DNA of 64,000 nucleotides from Gari tellinella. Its lineage: Eukaryota > Mollusca > Bivalvia > Cardiida > Psammobiidae. The notes below the pieces were generated by a model, which saw only the letters and a list, made by a program, of their open reading frames with translations, ran no database searches and was not told the DNA's origin. Of this stretch, positions 42,154-52,052 are shown piece by piece. The DNA lies in contig OV277869.1 of assembly GCA_922989275.2 (NCBI GenBank), positions 43,694,189 to 43,758,188 on the forward strand. Reading direction: 5' to 3'. Within the stretch, counting starts at the first letter, position 1. The number at the start of each line of letters is the position of its first letter. The position numbers and the translations under genes are program-made.

Positions 42154-43258
42154 TGCTAGGTTCACACCAACGGCGCTTTGATGGCGCTTTAAAGCGGCCT
42201 GCAAAGCGGCACAAAAGCGTAACAAAGCTTGATTAAAGCGTCAGGGTCGTAATAGATCGTGGGAAAGCTTGGAGTAAAGTGGGACATTCGGCAAGAGCGC
42301 CAATTTTTTTTAAACGGTTTAAAAATGTTGGGCGCTCTGTTACGAATTGATTAGAGCGTATCAGAGCTTAACAAAGCGTAGCAAAGCTCAGCAAAGCTTG
42401 ACTCAAAGCGCAGGAAAGCTTAACAGAGCTTGGTTCAAAGCGGGGACCCCAGTCTTCACGGTCTGTTACCACTTGACACGCTTCGTTAAGATGTCTCAAG
42501 ATTTGTTACGATTTGGCATGAAGATCTCATACGAGGTCAGACGCTTTCATCAAGATCTGACACGCTTTGATACGCTTTGTTACGTTTTCATGAAGGACTC
42601 TCACGCTTTCTCAAGAATTGAGACGCTTTGATCAAGGATTGACACGTTTTGTTAGGCTTTGTTACGCTTGGCAAGCTTCCTCACGCTCTTTCAGGCTCTC
42701 CTACGATACTCAAGCTCTATCTCCATCCCTATAAATAGCGCTGCGACTTGAGTACCACTCATTGTATTGTTTCCGATAGATCGGGTTCTGGTACATCTGG
42801 AACTTCTGGATCTTGTTGTTCTGACATCGTGTTCTTGAGTCAAAAAGCAATGATTTTGTGTATCTGCTGCATCTCTTTTTAGGCTCTGGATTAAAAGCGA
42901 CATGAAATCGGCGATCTTGACATTTTCCAATGCGTAACAGAGCTGAACAGAGCGTAACAATGCACAACAAAGCTTGATAGTTGTATCAGAGCCTAATTTA
43001 AAGCGTCACAATCGCATCAAAGCGTAATAAAGCTTATAAGAGCGTGATTTCAAGTGTAGCAAAGCCTGATCAAAGCGGGATCAAAGCGTGAGGAACCGTA
43101 ACAAGTCGGGAAATAACTCGCCCCAAAGCGGCAACCAATTCGTATCAGAGCTTATTAGAGCGTAAGAGATCGTGATATTTTTGGAAAAGTAAACAAAAAT
43201 GATGACGCTTTGCTCGCCGATTTAAAGCGCGGCATTCGCCGTTGGTGTGAACCTAGCA
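42154..43258. mobile_element. 1.1-kb foldback element with 10-bp AAAGC periodicity
   Basis: Ends TGCTAGGTTCACACCAACGG / CCGTTGGTGTGAACCTAGCA are perfect inverted repeats (22 bp), with TA on each side. Outer thirds consist of AAAGCGTNAC- and AAAGCTTGAT-like strings every 10-11 bp; in the middle part (42,470-42,720) the strings run in the opposite sense (ACGCTTTGTT). A central ~180 bp is not periodic and contains TATAAATAG. Open frames here are by-products of the periodicity. Confidence 0.8.
42730..42738 (+). promoter_or_regulatory. TATA-box-like string inside the foldback element
   Basis: TATAAATAG stands at the edge of the non-periodic core. Whether it initiates transcription is unknown. A 22-codon minus-strand frame (42,759-42,827) starting MSEQQDPEVPDVP lies beside it. 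Confidence 0.2.
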
Positions 43259-43264
43259 TAAGGG

Positions 43265-44270
43265 ACTGATGTTTGTTTTTAGCTTGCCTATACCCAGCAC
43301 AAGACGACCTAATATGTTGTTCCCTCGGCGTATTTGGCGGCATTGTAAACGGCGTCATACATGTGATATCTCCCGATCTGGTCGGGAGCTCCCGAAATTA
43401 GACCTCTACTCACGATCTCCCGGTCGGGAGACGAAATCTCCCGAATTTTCATTAAACCAGGTTCATTTTTTTCAATATGAACTTTTACATCATTTACCTC
43501 GTTCGCCGACTCTAAAAATCTTAAAATTTGCCTCAGAGTCTCTGGCTAATCCATACACACGCTTATCACCTAACGCTACTGATGCGTGTAAACACGTTAC
43601 GCAATCGTCGATGAGCGTGTAGCACTATACATGGCATGTATATGGCAGACTGCCAAACAATGTTTGACCACACGCGCCGAGCGGGTGTGACATATTGCTT
43701 TTAATGTGTTGTAGATCTAATTGGTTATCAAAAAAAGTGATTGACAGGTTCGCCCCGAATCGGAGACCTAGCAACGACAAATTTTAGAAGCGGTGATGCG
43801 AAGGATAAAGATCTACATGTCGCCGATACGGGTCGGATTAAAATCAGATGATTCTCCGTAAGTTCTGGACAAGCACACATTTTATATGAAAGCTGATCAG
43901 AATTAACATTAATGAATTGATTTCCGCCACAAAATAGTTTGAATATTCACGTAACAGAAAAATACTTCGAAAATTATACCATTACAAAATGACGGGGCGC
44001 CGTAATATTTGCTACGAGAATCACGCATATTTTGTTAGTCTAAAAAGTGTTCCCCAGCATCGTTTTCTAACAATCAATTAAAATTAAACATTGGACCTAA
44101 ATTCTTCTGTTTGTTACATACGATCTGTGCAAATGTTTAATTATTAAGTTAGATTTTAAAACCAATTACGCTCGTAAATGGATTTGCAATCAGTTTTCGC
44201 GGTAGAAAATTTAGACGCGTTATTTCGTTGTTAAAACCGCGCCCACTTTATGGCGCTAGTAAATATTGTC
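43265..44270. other. Comparatively unique, CpG-richer DNA with CTCCCG inverted repeats
   Basis: At 43,365-43,445 CTCCCGATCTGGTCGGGAG and CTCCCGGTCGGGAG are small perfect or near-perfect palindromes. The rest has more CpG than the MITE-rich parts but no exon with splice signals or recognisable domain. Confidence 0.5.
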
Positions 44271-44470
44271 TGCAGACTTTGTCGTCTGCAACCTTTGTCG
44301 TCTTCAACAATTCTCTCTGATTTAATCTTTGTGCATTTTCTTTCAGAAATTATCATATGATATATAGTCAAACTTTTTGTATCTAGATAAGATGATGCGG
44401 CGTCTCATCAGGATCCATACTGTCTGCAAACTTTAATTAATAACAGATTGTTAAGTTGCTAACTCTTTCT
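44270..44470 (-). mobile_element. TTAA-B-like degenerate copy
   Basis: TGTCTGCAGACTTTGTCGTCTGC and GCGGCGTCTCATCAGGATCC with CTGTCTGCAAAC keep B order. Confidence 0.55.
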
Positions 44471-44489
44471 AGATATACTCCATAGATAG

Positions 44490-44726
44490 AAATTAAGACC
44501 ATTTGAACTCTCAAGAAAATAGATATAGTTCCAGTTTATCTTTACTAGTCATGAATAATATAAGAACCATAAGAAATAGTTCTTATATCCTAGTTCGATG
44601 GGCCGTAAAACACCATTCATTCATTCATTATATCCTAGTAGATGGTAGATCTAGCTTAAAGCAGGCTCAAGCTTTTACTGAAGCAGAATGCTCCTGAAGA
44701 GTATTCTGCTTTACTTTCAACCTAGA
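44490..44726 (-). mobile_element. TTAA-A MITE, degenerate
   Basis: GAAAATAGATATAGTTCCAG, CCTAGTAGATGGTAG, CTTAAAGCAGGCTCAAGC and GTATTCTGCTTTACTTTCAACC follow family order. Confidence 0.65.
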
Positions 44727-45075
44727 TGAGAATAATAGGCCCATTGTCAGTATTATAAAAACTATATCTCTGGGTGAAAATTGTCTCTGTCTTAGTGGTC
44801 TATAGACTTATAATTCACTGATTTAAAAAATTATAAGCAATTAGTGATAAACTTATGAAAATAGATAAATGTGTTGGATTTTCATCGCCTGCGCCTAGTT
44901 TTGTCGCGAAAAAAGTGTCGCGAAAAAAGCTCCCTATTTGGCACCCCAATCTCCCTATTAAAATTTCCAGATCTCCCTATTTGGGTCCAAGAAAATATCA
45001 CATGTATGAACGGCGTAAACAACTTTTTTAAGAAAATGATCATAACTTCTATGTCCTTTGAGATAATTTGCTTTC

Positions 45076-45910
45076 ATGTTCTAGATGGGTTCCTGACCTA
45101 GTGTTGTTACTATTCAGCTTGCTGACCATACTTACTTCACACTTGGTGCTAATGTTCTAGATGGGTTCCTGACCTTGTGTTGTTTCTATTCAGCTTGCTT
45201 ACCAAACTTACTTCACACTTGGTGCTAATATTCTAGATGGGTTCCTGACCAATTGTTGTTTCTATTCAGCTTGCTGACCATACTTACTTCACACTTGGTG
45301 CTAATGTTCTAGATGGGTTCCTGGCCAATTGTTATTTCTATTCAGCTTGCTTACCATACTTACTTCACACTTGGTGCTAATGTTCTAGATGGGTTCCTGG
45401 CCAATTGTTATTTCTATTCAGCTTGCTTACCATACTTACTTCACACTTGGTGCTAATGTTCTAGATGGGTTCCTGACCAATTGTTGTTTCTATTCAGCTT
45501 TACTTCACACCTGGTGCTAATGTTCTAGATGGGTTCCTGACCAATTGTTGTTTCTATTCAGCTTTACTTCACACCTGGTGCTAATGTTCTAGATGGGTTC
45601 CTGACCAATTGTTGTTTCTATTCAGCTTTACTTCACACTTGGTGCTAATGTTCTAGATGGGTTCCTGACCTTGTGTTGTTACTATTCAGCTTGCTTACCA
45701 TACTTACTTCACATTTGGTGTAAATGTTCTAGACGGATTCCTGGCCAAGTTTTGTTACTATTCAGCTTTCTTACCATTCTTACTTCACACCTGGTGCAAA
45801 TGTTCCAGATGGATTCTTGACCAAGTGATGTTTCTATTCAGCTTGCTTACCGTTACTTCACACTTGTTGCTAATGTTCTAGATGGGTTCCTGACCAAGTT
45901 TTGTTACCAA
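45076..45910 (+). repeat. 76-bp minisatellite with 64-bp variant units
   Basis: About eleven units, each opening with ATGTTCTAGATGGGTTCCTG and closing with CTTCACACTTGGTGCTA. Three consecutive units (~45,460-45,650) lack the 12-bp GCTTACCATACT segment. Outer units on the right are more diverged. Confidence 0.95.
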
Positions 45911-45934
45911 TTTATACTGATTTGAAATAAGTAT

Positions 45935-46142
45935 TTGACATCTGAATAACCTTGATTACCTTTTGCAAATAGTTCAGATTCTCATGAGATGCCTAGTAGC
46001 TCGGTGTCCCATCAGGATACAAACTGTATTACAGTCTGCCCTATTTTGAAAATAATTCATGTTTTGAAAATTCTAAAGTTAATTATGCAGTAACAGACGA
46101 CAAAAGTTATTGCAGACAAAAATCACTTAGCATTCAAAGGTT
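45935..46142 (+). mobile_element. TTAA-B MITE, diverged
   Basis: TTTTGCAAATAGTTCAGATTC / CATCAGGATACAAACTG hairpin, then AGTAACAGACGACAAAAG and CTTAGCATTCAAAGG. Confidence 0.75.
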
Positions 46143-46201
46143 CGAGTAGCTCATATTTATTCAGGTGATTGATATGTTGAGCTAACAGTTAAATCCCACA
46201 T

Positions 46202-46234
46202 GGTTAATCTATATATATATTATATATGTATATA
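46202..46234. repeat. AT-rich microsatellite
   Basis: ATATATATATATTATATATG, a simple TA-type repeat. Confidence 0.85.
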
Positions 46235-46326
46235 CCATAATCGATCGCATGAGCTCAAAATCAATCTAGTGGAACTAATTAGTTTTATTTGAATTTTTAA
46301 TAATGTGGATTCCTGAGATCAGATCT

Positions 46327-46820
46327 AACCCATTACCTCATAGCCTGATTCTAGTTTTGAAGACAGTGACCACATAAGCAGGTTTAATGTAAAGCAGAAT
46401 GCACCTAAACCCATTACCCCATAAATATGCCTTTTTGCCCCTTTAATTTATTAATCTACTGAAGACAATAGTTCCATATTATACAGTCATGAACATGTAG
46501 CATAAGAAATATGTTCTATATTGTAGCAGATTGTAGCTTAAAGCAGGCTGAAAGTAAAGCAGAATGTGCCTTAAGGCACATTCTGCTTTACTTTCAACCT
46601 GCTTTAAGTGGTCACATATTTCCAAAACTAGAAACAGGCTATGGGGTAATGGGTTAAGGTGCATTCTGTTTTACTTTCAGTCTGCTTTAAGCTATCATCA
46701 TCTAGGATAAAGAAAATATCTCTTATGGTGCATATTCATGACTTTATAAAGTATAGCTTTTTTCACTTGTGGAAGAATAAATCAAATGCATAAAAAAGGC
46801 ATTTGTGGAGTAAAGGGTTT
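46327..46820 (+). mobile_element. TTAA-A MITE hosting a second TTAA-A in its hairpin tip
   Basis: Left part CTAACCCATTACCTCATAGCC to AGCAGAATGCACC. Right part from 46,658: GGTGCATTCTGTTTTACTT to GGAGTAAAGGGTTTAG. The split is at the TTAA of the CACCTTAAGGTG tip. Confidence 0.9.
46405..46657 (-). mobile_element. TTAA-A MITE nested inside TTAA-A
   Basis: CTAAACCCATTACCCCATAAA to GGGGTAATGGGTTAA with a perfect module-1 hairpin. It lies in the opposite orientation to its host. Confidence 0.93.
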
Positions 46821-46834
46821 AGATAAATATAATG

Positions 46835-47035
46835 CACAAAGTTTCAATTAAGGCTAAAAAAGCCTGCTTAACTTTAAGGAGCAATCTTGTTTACTTTCAT
46901 CCTGCTCTAAGCTACCAGTCTGCTAGGAGGGTGAATATGTTCTTATGGTGCATATTCATTACTTTATATAAAGTGAAACTATTTTCTTCAAGGGAGAAAT
47001 TAATTAAGTGTAAAAAGGCATTACATACTACATGA
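46835..47035 (+). mobile_element. TTAA-A MITE, degenerate
   Basis: GCCTGCTTAACTTTAAGGAGC, TTTACTTTCATCCTGCTCTAAGC, CTATTTTCTTCAAGGGAG. Confidence 0.6.
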
Positions 47036-47321
47036 CTGTATAATATATGGAGTTATAAAACACATGTATGATCATTTCTTTTGTTAAAATGACTACTGAG
47101 CATAATATTGACTGTATAAAATTTTATATCACAGGCTTACAATAAAGTTGAGTTGTTATAAATATTTCATGAGACTTGGTATTATCATATAGCCTGAAGT
47201 CACACAGATCCCTCCAGTCAAGTGGGTGGACTTTATGGGACAGTTTGGTGATTTTTCCCAGGAATTTATTACTGTTGATTAGTGATTTGTCTCTGTGATC
47301 TCCCAATATCATGTGATTCAC
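47036..47321. other. No feature recognised
   Basis: Unique-looking AT-rich DNA. Confidence 0.45.
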
Positions 47322-47349
47322 ATTTTTGTACTAGCTGAATAGTGTGAGA
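47322..47349. repeat. 28-bp flanking direct repeat, left copy
   Basis: ATTTTTGTACTAGCTGAAT and AGTGTGAGA precede a D MITE. The same 28 bases with one change follow the MITE at 47,545-47,572. Confidence 0.9.
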
Positions 47350-47351
47350 TC

Positions 47352-47544
47352 CAGGATTCCAGATACGGGGGAGTAAACGAAACAAATCCAATATTTTCTC
47401 ACTCATTTCTGCACCAAATCCTAATGGTGTCACTTACTCATTAGAATCGTCTCAAAGAGACGATTCTAATGAGTAGTAACAACACAGGGTTTAATGCAGA
47501 AATAAAGATTTTAGTTTTTGAAAAACACCCGTTATCTGGAGCTG
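47352..47544 (-). mobile_element. D MITE inside an open reading frame, 28-bp flanking duplication
   Basis: CAGGATTCCAGATACGGGG to TTATCTGGAGCTG, hairpin TTACTCATTAGAATCGTCTC / GAGACGATTCTAATGAGTA. The flanking repeat is far longer than the usual 6-8 bp. Confidence 0.9.
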
Positions 47545-47571
47545 ATTTTTGTACTAGCTGAATTGTGTGAG

Positions 47572-47840
47572 AAGAAACTCTTTCAGATAGTGTAGACCAT
47601 ATTGTAACAGGAGAAGGACTGTCTGCAATGATCGTTGTATCAGGGATAATATATATATTATCCCTGGTTGTATTAAAAATCTTGATGAGTGACAAACTGT
47701 ATAGACCGATATCTACTGCCTGATTCGTTGGAAACTTATCTTTGTCTGCAATATTTTCAATGTCCGAAGGGGCAGCAGTATTTTGGCAAACTTTTCTAGA
47801 TCCGAGTAGCAACCATTGATCCAATTGTGATGTTTCCGTT
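47572..47840 (-). pseudogene. Protein-like open frame of unknown origin, interrupted by D
   Basis: On the minus strand an open frame of about 90 codons runs towards the D MITE. Pieces read WLLLGSRKVCQNTAAPSDI, NQAVDIGLYSLSLIKIF and WSTLSERVSSHTIQLVQK. Composition is that of an ordinary soluble protein, unlike the palindrome by-products elsewhere. Beyond the MITE, the left copy of the 28-bp repeat continues the same frame (HTIQLVQK, then CESHDIGRSQRQ) to a stop. No ATG start or splice acceptor is clear. I do not recognise the family. It may be an old transposon protein fragment or a host exon; confidence that it was ever coding is modest. Confidence 0.4.
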
Positions 47841-48176
47841 CAAATCATTGTCTGGATCTTCACTGTTTGCAAGATTTCAATATAATGAGTATAATTTAAA
47901 CAGGTCCATGGTATTGAACGAGTTAAAAAGAGGCCAATAGAAGAATATCTGTTGACATCATTTCTACAGCAGACAACGTTCATTCAGCATCCTCAGAATA
48001 TGGCAGTTTCCTTGTCTTTGTCTGTATTGTGGGGGCGGCCTGTAGTTGATACACTGGCCTTTCTGGTTAATTAGCTTTCAATGAGATAGCTTCACTAGGA
48101 TTCAGGGTAAAAAAGCTTTTGATAGTATTTAGAGCTATTGTGTGGTAAAGGTCAAGGTCACTGCATTCAACACTGT

Positions 48177-48629
48177 TTAACTACTCTAAGCATGCAGCAG
48201 TGAAACCATGATAACCCTAATTCAAAACAGTTTTGATCCTGTTGAGACATTGCGTAATGCCACATCATGTTGATAAGGCATGGAAGTGTTTGAATTTTTA
48301 TAACTTTAGAAAGTTCTATTTAAAGAACAGGGGCCCCGTTTCATAAAACTTCGTACCACAAATGTTGTTGTAAGTCAGATTATAAAAGTCTCAATTATTA
48401 GTTATTTCTCCATCTAATTCTGTCTTGTGACATCTCTTTGAAATAGTCTTTTCAAGACGATTCCAAAGAGATGTCACAAGACAGTATTAGATGGAGAAAT
48501 CAGAAATTAAAAGTATTTTAAAGTTTTGACTTACGACCGTTTTTGTCGTACGAAGTTTTATGAAACTGGCCCCAGTAGCAAGCAGACAACAATTGTGCAG
48601 ACAAAAAAGCTACCCAGCAAGCAGAGAGT
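48177..48629 (+). mobile_element. TTAA-B MITE split by the X element
   Basis: Left part: TTAACTACTCTAAGCATGC, hairpin CAAAACAGTTTTGATCCTG (worn), to TTTAAAGAACAG. Right part from 48,573: CAGTAGCAAGCAGACAACAATTG to CCCAGCAAGCAGAGAG. Confidence 0.85.
48331..48572. mobile_element. X MITE with module-3 hairpin, 3-bp target duplication CAG
   Basis: Ends GGGCCCCGTTTCATAAAAC / GTTTTATGAAACTGGCCC. The core palindrome GTGACATCTCTTTG...CAAAGAGATGTCAC has tip GTCTTTTCAAGAC and pairs like the D core. CAG flanks both ends; the TTAA-B consensus shows one CAG in the empty site. Superfamily not assigned. Confidence 0.9.
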
Positions 48630-48856
48630 TTCCTTAATAGAAGAGCGCCTTTTAATGCATTTAATTTATTCTTCCACTGAAGAAAATAGTTCCAATTTAT
48701 AGTCATAAACATTGATCAAAAGATATCTTAGCAGATGGTAGCTTAAAGCAGGTTGAAAGTAAAGCAGAATGTGCCATTCTGTTTTACTTTCAACCTGCTT
48801 TAAGTGGTCACCTGTCTTCAAAACTTATAGAAACAGGCCATGGGGTATTGGGTTAA
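48629..48856 (-). mobile_element. TTAA-A MITE abutting TTAA-B
   Basis: CCTTAATAGAAGAGCGCC to GGGGTATTGGGTTAA. The hairpin has lost its tip (GAATGTGCCATTCTG). Confidence 0.85.
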
Positions 48857-48903
48857 ATATATCCTGGTTCCACAGTAGTCTGCAAATGTAATAAAAAAGA
48901 GAT

Positions 48904-49119
48904 TTAACTCTTAGCATGTTAGCTGTGAATTGTTGATAACTTTTGCAAACAGTTTAGATCCTGATGGGATGCTGCATCATGCGTCCTCTTATCAGGGTCC
49001 AAGCTGTTTGACACTCTGACACTGTTTTGTAATGAAAATTAGAAAATTCTATTTTTAAGACAGTAGCAGACGACAATTGTTGCAGACGGAAAAAATATCC
49101 CAGCATGCAAAGTGTTGTT
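48904..49119 (+). mobile_element. TTAA-B MITE, complete
   Basis: TTAACTCTTAGCATGTTAGC to CCCAGCATGCAAAGTGTTG, hairpin GCAAACAGTTTAGATCCTGATG / ATCAGGGTCCAAGCTGTTTG. Confidence 0.88.
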
Positions 49120-49513
49120 AGATGGTGGGTCTTGCTGATTTCTTGGCTTTCAGGATTGTCAACTTAGTGTTGGGGATGTGACAGAATTACCTTCCAAGAT
49201 GATGGGAAAATTTGTATTCTGTGTGACTAATCTCATTAGGCGCAGTTCTAAATGCTACTATAGACGGCTCTACACTGCCTTTACCACAAAACTACTTGTA
49301 GCCTTGGCAACAAACTTGTAAAAGTTCTGATCTAGATCACATTCTAAGTCCTTTGATTATGAATGATATTCGTATTTGTTGCACTTTAATGTACTTAGGA
49401 AGATAAGCAGCAGCTAGTTTCGGAAGATTATAATATTCTTATTGGTGTGCAGCGAATGGCTCTCTTGCAGCTGTTCAAAGGAGAGGATTATGGTCAAAAC
49501 TCGTAGAGTTCAT
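49120..49513. other. No feature recognised
   Basis: Unique-looking sequence, no splice-bounded frame seen. Confidence 0.5.
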
Positions 49514-49705
49514 CAGGGCTCCATATAAGGGGAGTATTTCAAAAACTAAAATCTTTATTTCTGCCTTAAACCCTATGGTGTCACTACTCATTAGAATCGT
49601 CTCGAAGAGACGATTCTAATGAGTAGTAACACCATAGGTTTTAGTGCTAAAACAAGTGAGAAAATGTTGGATTTGTTCAGTTCACTCCCCCTTATCTGGA
49701 GCCCA
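49514..49705 (+). mobile_element. D MITE
   Basis: CAGGGCTCCATATAAGGGG to TTATCTGGAGCCC, perfect hairpin CACTACTCATTAGAATCGTC / GACGATTCTAATGAGTAGT. Flanks GAGTTCAT / GAGTTGTT are a partial match. Confidence 0.92.
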
Positions 49706-49892
49706 TGAGTTGTTCAGAGTTGTTCACTTGGTCATGTTCAGTGCATTGATTTCACAATCATATGGTTCACAATACATCCTCCCTTGCAGTTCATTTTCTG
49801 TAGTTATTCATTCCTCCTTGAATGTCCACTTATTATTGAGCTCTTTCAACACCAAGGCATGGACCTGTTTTAAATACACTCTTTTACAATTG

Positions 49893-49946
49893 CAAAAAGT
49901 GTAGACCCAGATATAGGAGTCCTAATCAGGGTCTACACTATTTGCT
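49893..49946. repeat. Module-2 hairpin, short
   Basis: GCAAAAAGTGTAGACCCAGAT / ATCAGGGTCTACACTATTTGC, tip shortened to ATAGGAGTCCTA. Confidence 0.75.
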
Positions 49947-49984
49947 AATTAAGAGCAGTTTTTATTGAACTACCCAGAATTCCA

Positions 49985-50100
49985 AAACTGCAAGCAAAGC
50001 AGACCCTTAAAGGAGCTCTCTGATCTGTGTCTCAACTGTTTAAATAGGACAAGTATACTTTCCACAGCTACTCTGTTTGTAAAGGACACCTATATTCACC
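49985..50100 (+). mobile_element. TTAA-C MITE, right part
   Basis: GGAGCTCTCTGATCTGTGTC, AATAGGACAAGTATAC and GTTTGTAAAGGACACC. Confidence 0.7.
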
Positions 50101-50174
50101 CATTGATGCCTAGCATCTTCGAAAGTACACATTAGCAAACAGTGTAGACCCCAATGAAACACTGCAATTTACGG

Positions 50175-50238
50175 TTTCTGAAGTGCAAGAATAAATTAAA
50201 TGGGTAAAAAGGTGTAGTTTTGGGGTAAATGGTTAACT
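50175..50238 (+). mobile_element. TTAA-A MITE, right end
   Basis: TTCTGAAGTGCAAGAATAAATTAA to GGGGTAAATGGTTAA. Confidence 0.7.
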
Positions 50239-50241
50239 AAA

Positions 50242-50438
50242 CAGGGCTCCATGGAGGTAAGAGGGAGTAAACATAACAAATCCAACATTTTCTCACTCAT
50301 TTAAGTACCAAATCCTATGGTGTTACTACTCATTAGAATCGTCTCGAAGAGACGATTCTAATGAGTAGTGACACCATAGGGTTTAAAGCAAAAATAAAAA
50401 CTTTAGTTTTCGAAATACTCCCCTTATCTGGAGCTCTG
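50242..50438 (-). mobile_element. D MITE, AACTAAA target duplication
   Basis: CAGGGCTCCATGGAGGTAAG to TTATCTGGAGCTCTG, perfect hairpin. AACTAAA directly precedes and follows it. Confidence 0.93.
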
Positions 50439-50808
50439 AACTAAAGCATACTGAAAGTTACAATCAAAGCTTGAAAGTCGATTTCTGCTTTCCTTTCAGC
50501 CTGCTTTACAAAAAAACAACCTGTCTTATACATTGAAATCAAACGGTAATTTAAGGGTTTTATAACCACAGATTAAGAACTCAGACTCGGTGAAAGATAA
50601 AATATGGATCAATAGAAAATGGATTTACATTTGTGCGTTTGACATTTCGTTGTCAAGTAAAGAACTCTGTGAGTGAGACTGGGGAGTTGAGAATATACCT
50701 CTATGATAGATGGGCTGAAGGCATGAGAAAAACACACATATGCCAACCCAATGTGTTCAAATTGACAAGGTTTGTGTCTTATATCGTACAGTCTAACTTG
50801 TATTATTG

Positions 50809-51026
50809 CATTACCCCATAGCCTGTTTCTAGGTTTTAAAGTAGTTGACCACTTAATTAAAGCACATTCTGCTTTACTTTCAGCCTTCTTTAAGCTTACA
50901 ATCTGCTTGGATACATAAACTGTTTCTTATGAAGCATATTCATGATTGTATGAAATTGAACTAATTTCTTCAGTGGAGGAATAAATTAAAAGTGTAAAAA
51001 GGGGTATTTATAGGGAAATAGGTTAA
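50809..51026 (+). mobile_element. TTAA-A MITE with shortened hairpin
   Basis: ATTACCCCATAGCCTGTTTC; the left arm is cut to CACTTAATTAAAG before CACATTCTGCTTTAC; ends GGGAAATAGGTTAA. Confidence 0.88.
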
Positions 51027-51058
51027 CCTGCCACTTTTTTAGGAAAAATCAGGATCTC

Positions 51059-51668
51059 TTAGCTCTTTACTTCATGGATACTCATTGGATTACTTCTTCC
51101 ACTGAGTAAATAGTTCAATTCTATACAGCCATGAATAATGTATCATAATAAATGTTTTCTATACAGCACTCCCTCTCTACAACGAAAACCAATGGGAGAC
51201 ACTGATTGTGTGCGTTGTACGGAGGGAGTCGTTATAGAGAGGGAAAATTGGTTTACATTTGCAAACAGCTTGAATCCAGATCAGACGCCGCGTAACGCGG
51301 CGTCTGATCTGGATTCAAGCTGTTTGTCACTCATCATTAAGTATTTTTCTGTCAAAATGTTGAATATGTAATTTTGAGAAAAACAGCAGAAGACATCTTT
51401 AAGCAGATGATATTGCAGCAGTCAAAGCGTTAGACATAATTGTCCTGTAGGGAACTGTGACAAACGTCGTTGTAAGGAGGGAATTGTTGTTGGGAGGGCC
51501 GTTGTAGAGAGCGAGTGCTGTATTATAAAAGATGGTAACTTAAAGTAGGCTGAAAGTAAAGCAGAGTGCACATGTGCCTTATAATAGGGAGCATTCTGCT
51601 CTACTTTCAACAAGTTTTAAGCAGTCAACAATCTTCAATACTAGAAACAGGCAATGGAGTAAATGGTT
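51059..51668 (-). mobile_element. TTAA-A MITE split by TA-E
   Basis: Left part TTAGCTCTTTACTTCATGG to AATGTTTTCTATA. Right part from 51,521: TATTATAAAAGATGGTAACTT to GGAGTAAATGGTTAA. The family's TTTTCTATATTCTAGCAGATG segment is the empty site. Confidence 0.88.
51164..51520 (+). mobile_element. TA-E MITE, complete, with module-2 hairpin
   Basis: CAGCACTCCCTCTCTACAACG to CGTTGTAGAGAGCGAGTGCTG, TA on both sides. The centre is a perfect hairpin: GCAAACAGCTTGAATCCAG... with tip GCCGCGTAACGCGGC. Confidence 0.95.
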
Positions 51669-51685
51669 AAAGACAGATGACTGCC

Positions 51686-51938
51686 TTAACCCTTTACCCC
51701 ATAGAAGCGCCTTTTAGTGAATATGATTTCTTCCTCCGCTAAAGAAAGAAGTTCCAATTTAATCAGTCATGAATATATATTATAGGGAATATTTTCTATA
51801 TTCTAGCACAGGATAGCTTAAAGCAGGCTGAAAGTAAAGCAGAATGCGCATTAAGGGCGCATTCTGCTTTACTTTCAACCTGCTTTAAGTAGTCACCTAT
51901 CTTCAATACTAGAACCAGGCTATCAGGTAAAGGGTTAA
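51686..51938 (-). mobile_element. TTAA-A MITE
   Basis: TTAACCCTTTACCCCATAG to AGGTAAAGGGTTAA, full hairpin. The preceding AGACAGATGACTGCC resembles the TA-F hairpin flank, the same site type as at 35.9 kb. Confidence 0.92.
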
Positions 51939-52052
51939 CCCATGTTATATTGAACTTTGCATGTTGACTATTCCATGTTTAAACAAAGGTCGAGTGGCAA
52001 ATAACACAAGTTTGCCTGTACTTGAATTGCAATTGAATTTTTCTTGCATTTA

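Noticed and set aside
42347..42970. Frames of 86-94 codons in the foldback element
   Set aside because: They follow the ~10-bp periodic motif and its inverted middle; no conserved protein features.
44340..44420. Possible acceptor CATTTTCTTTCAG with exon
   Set aside because: All three downstream frames hit stops within about 15 codons and no donor follows; the text belongs to a worn TTAA-B copy.
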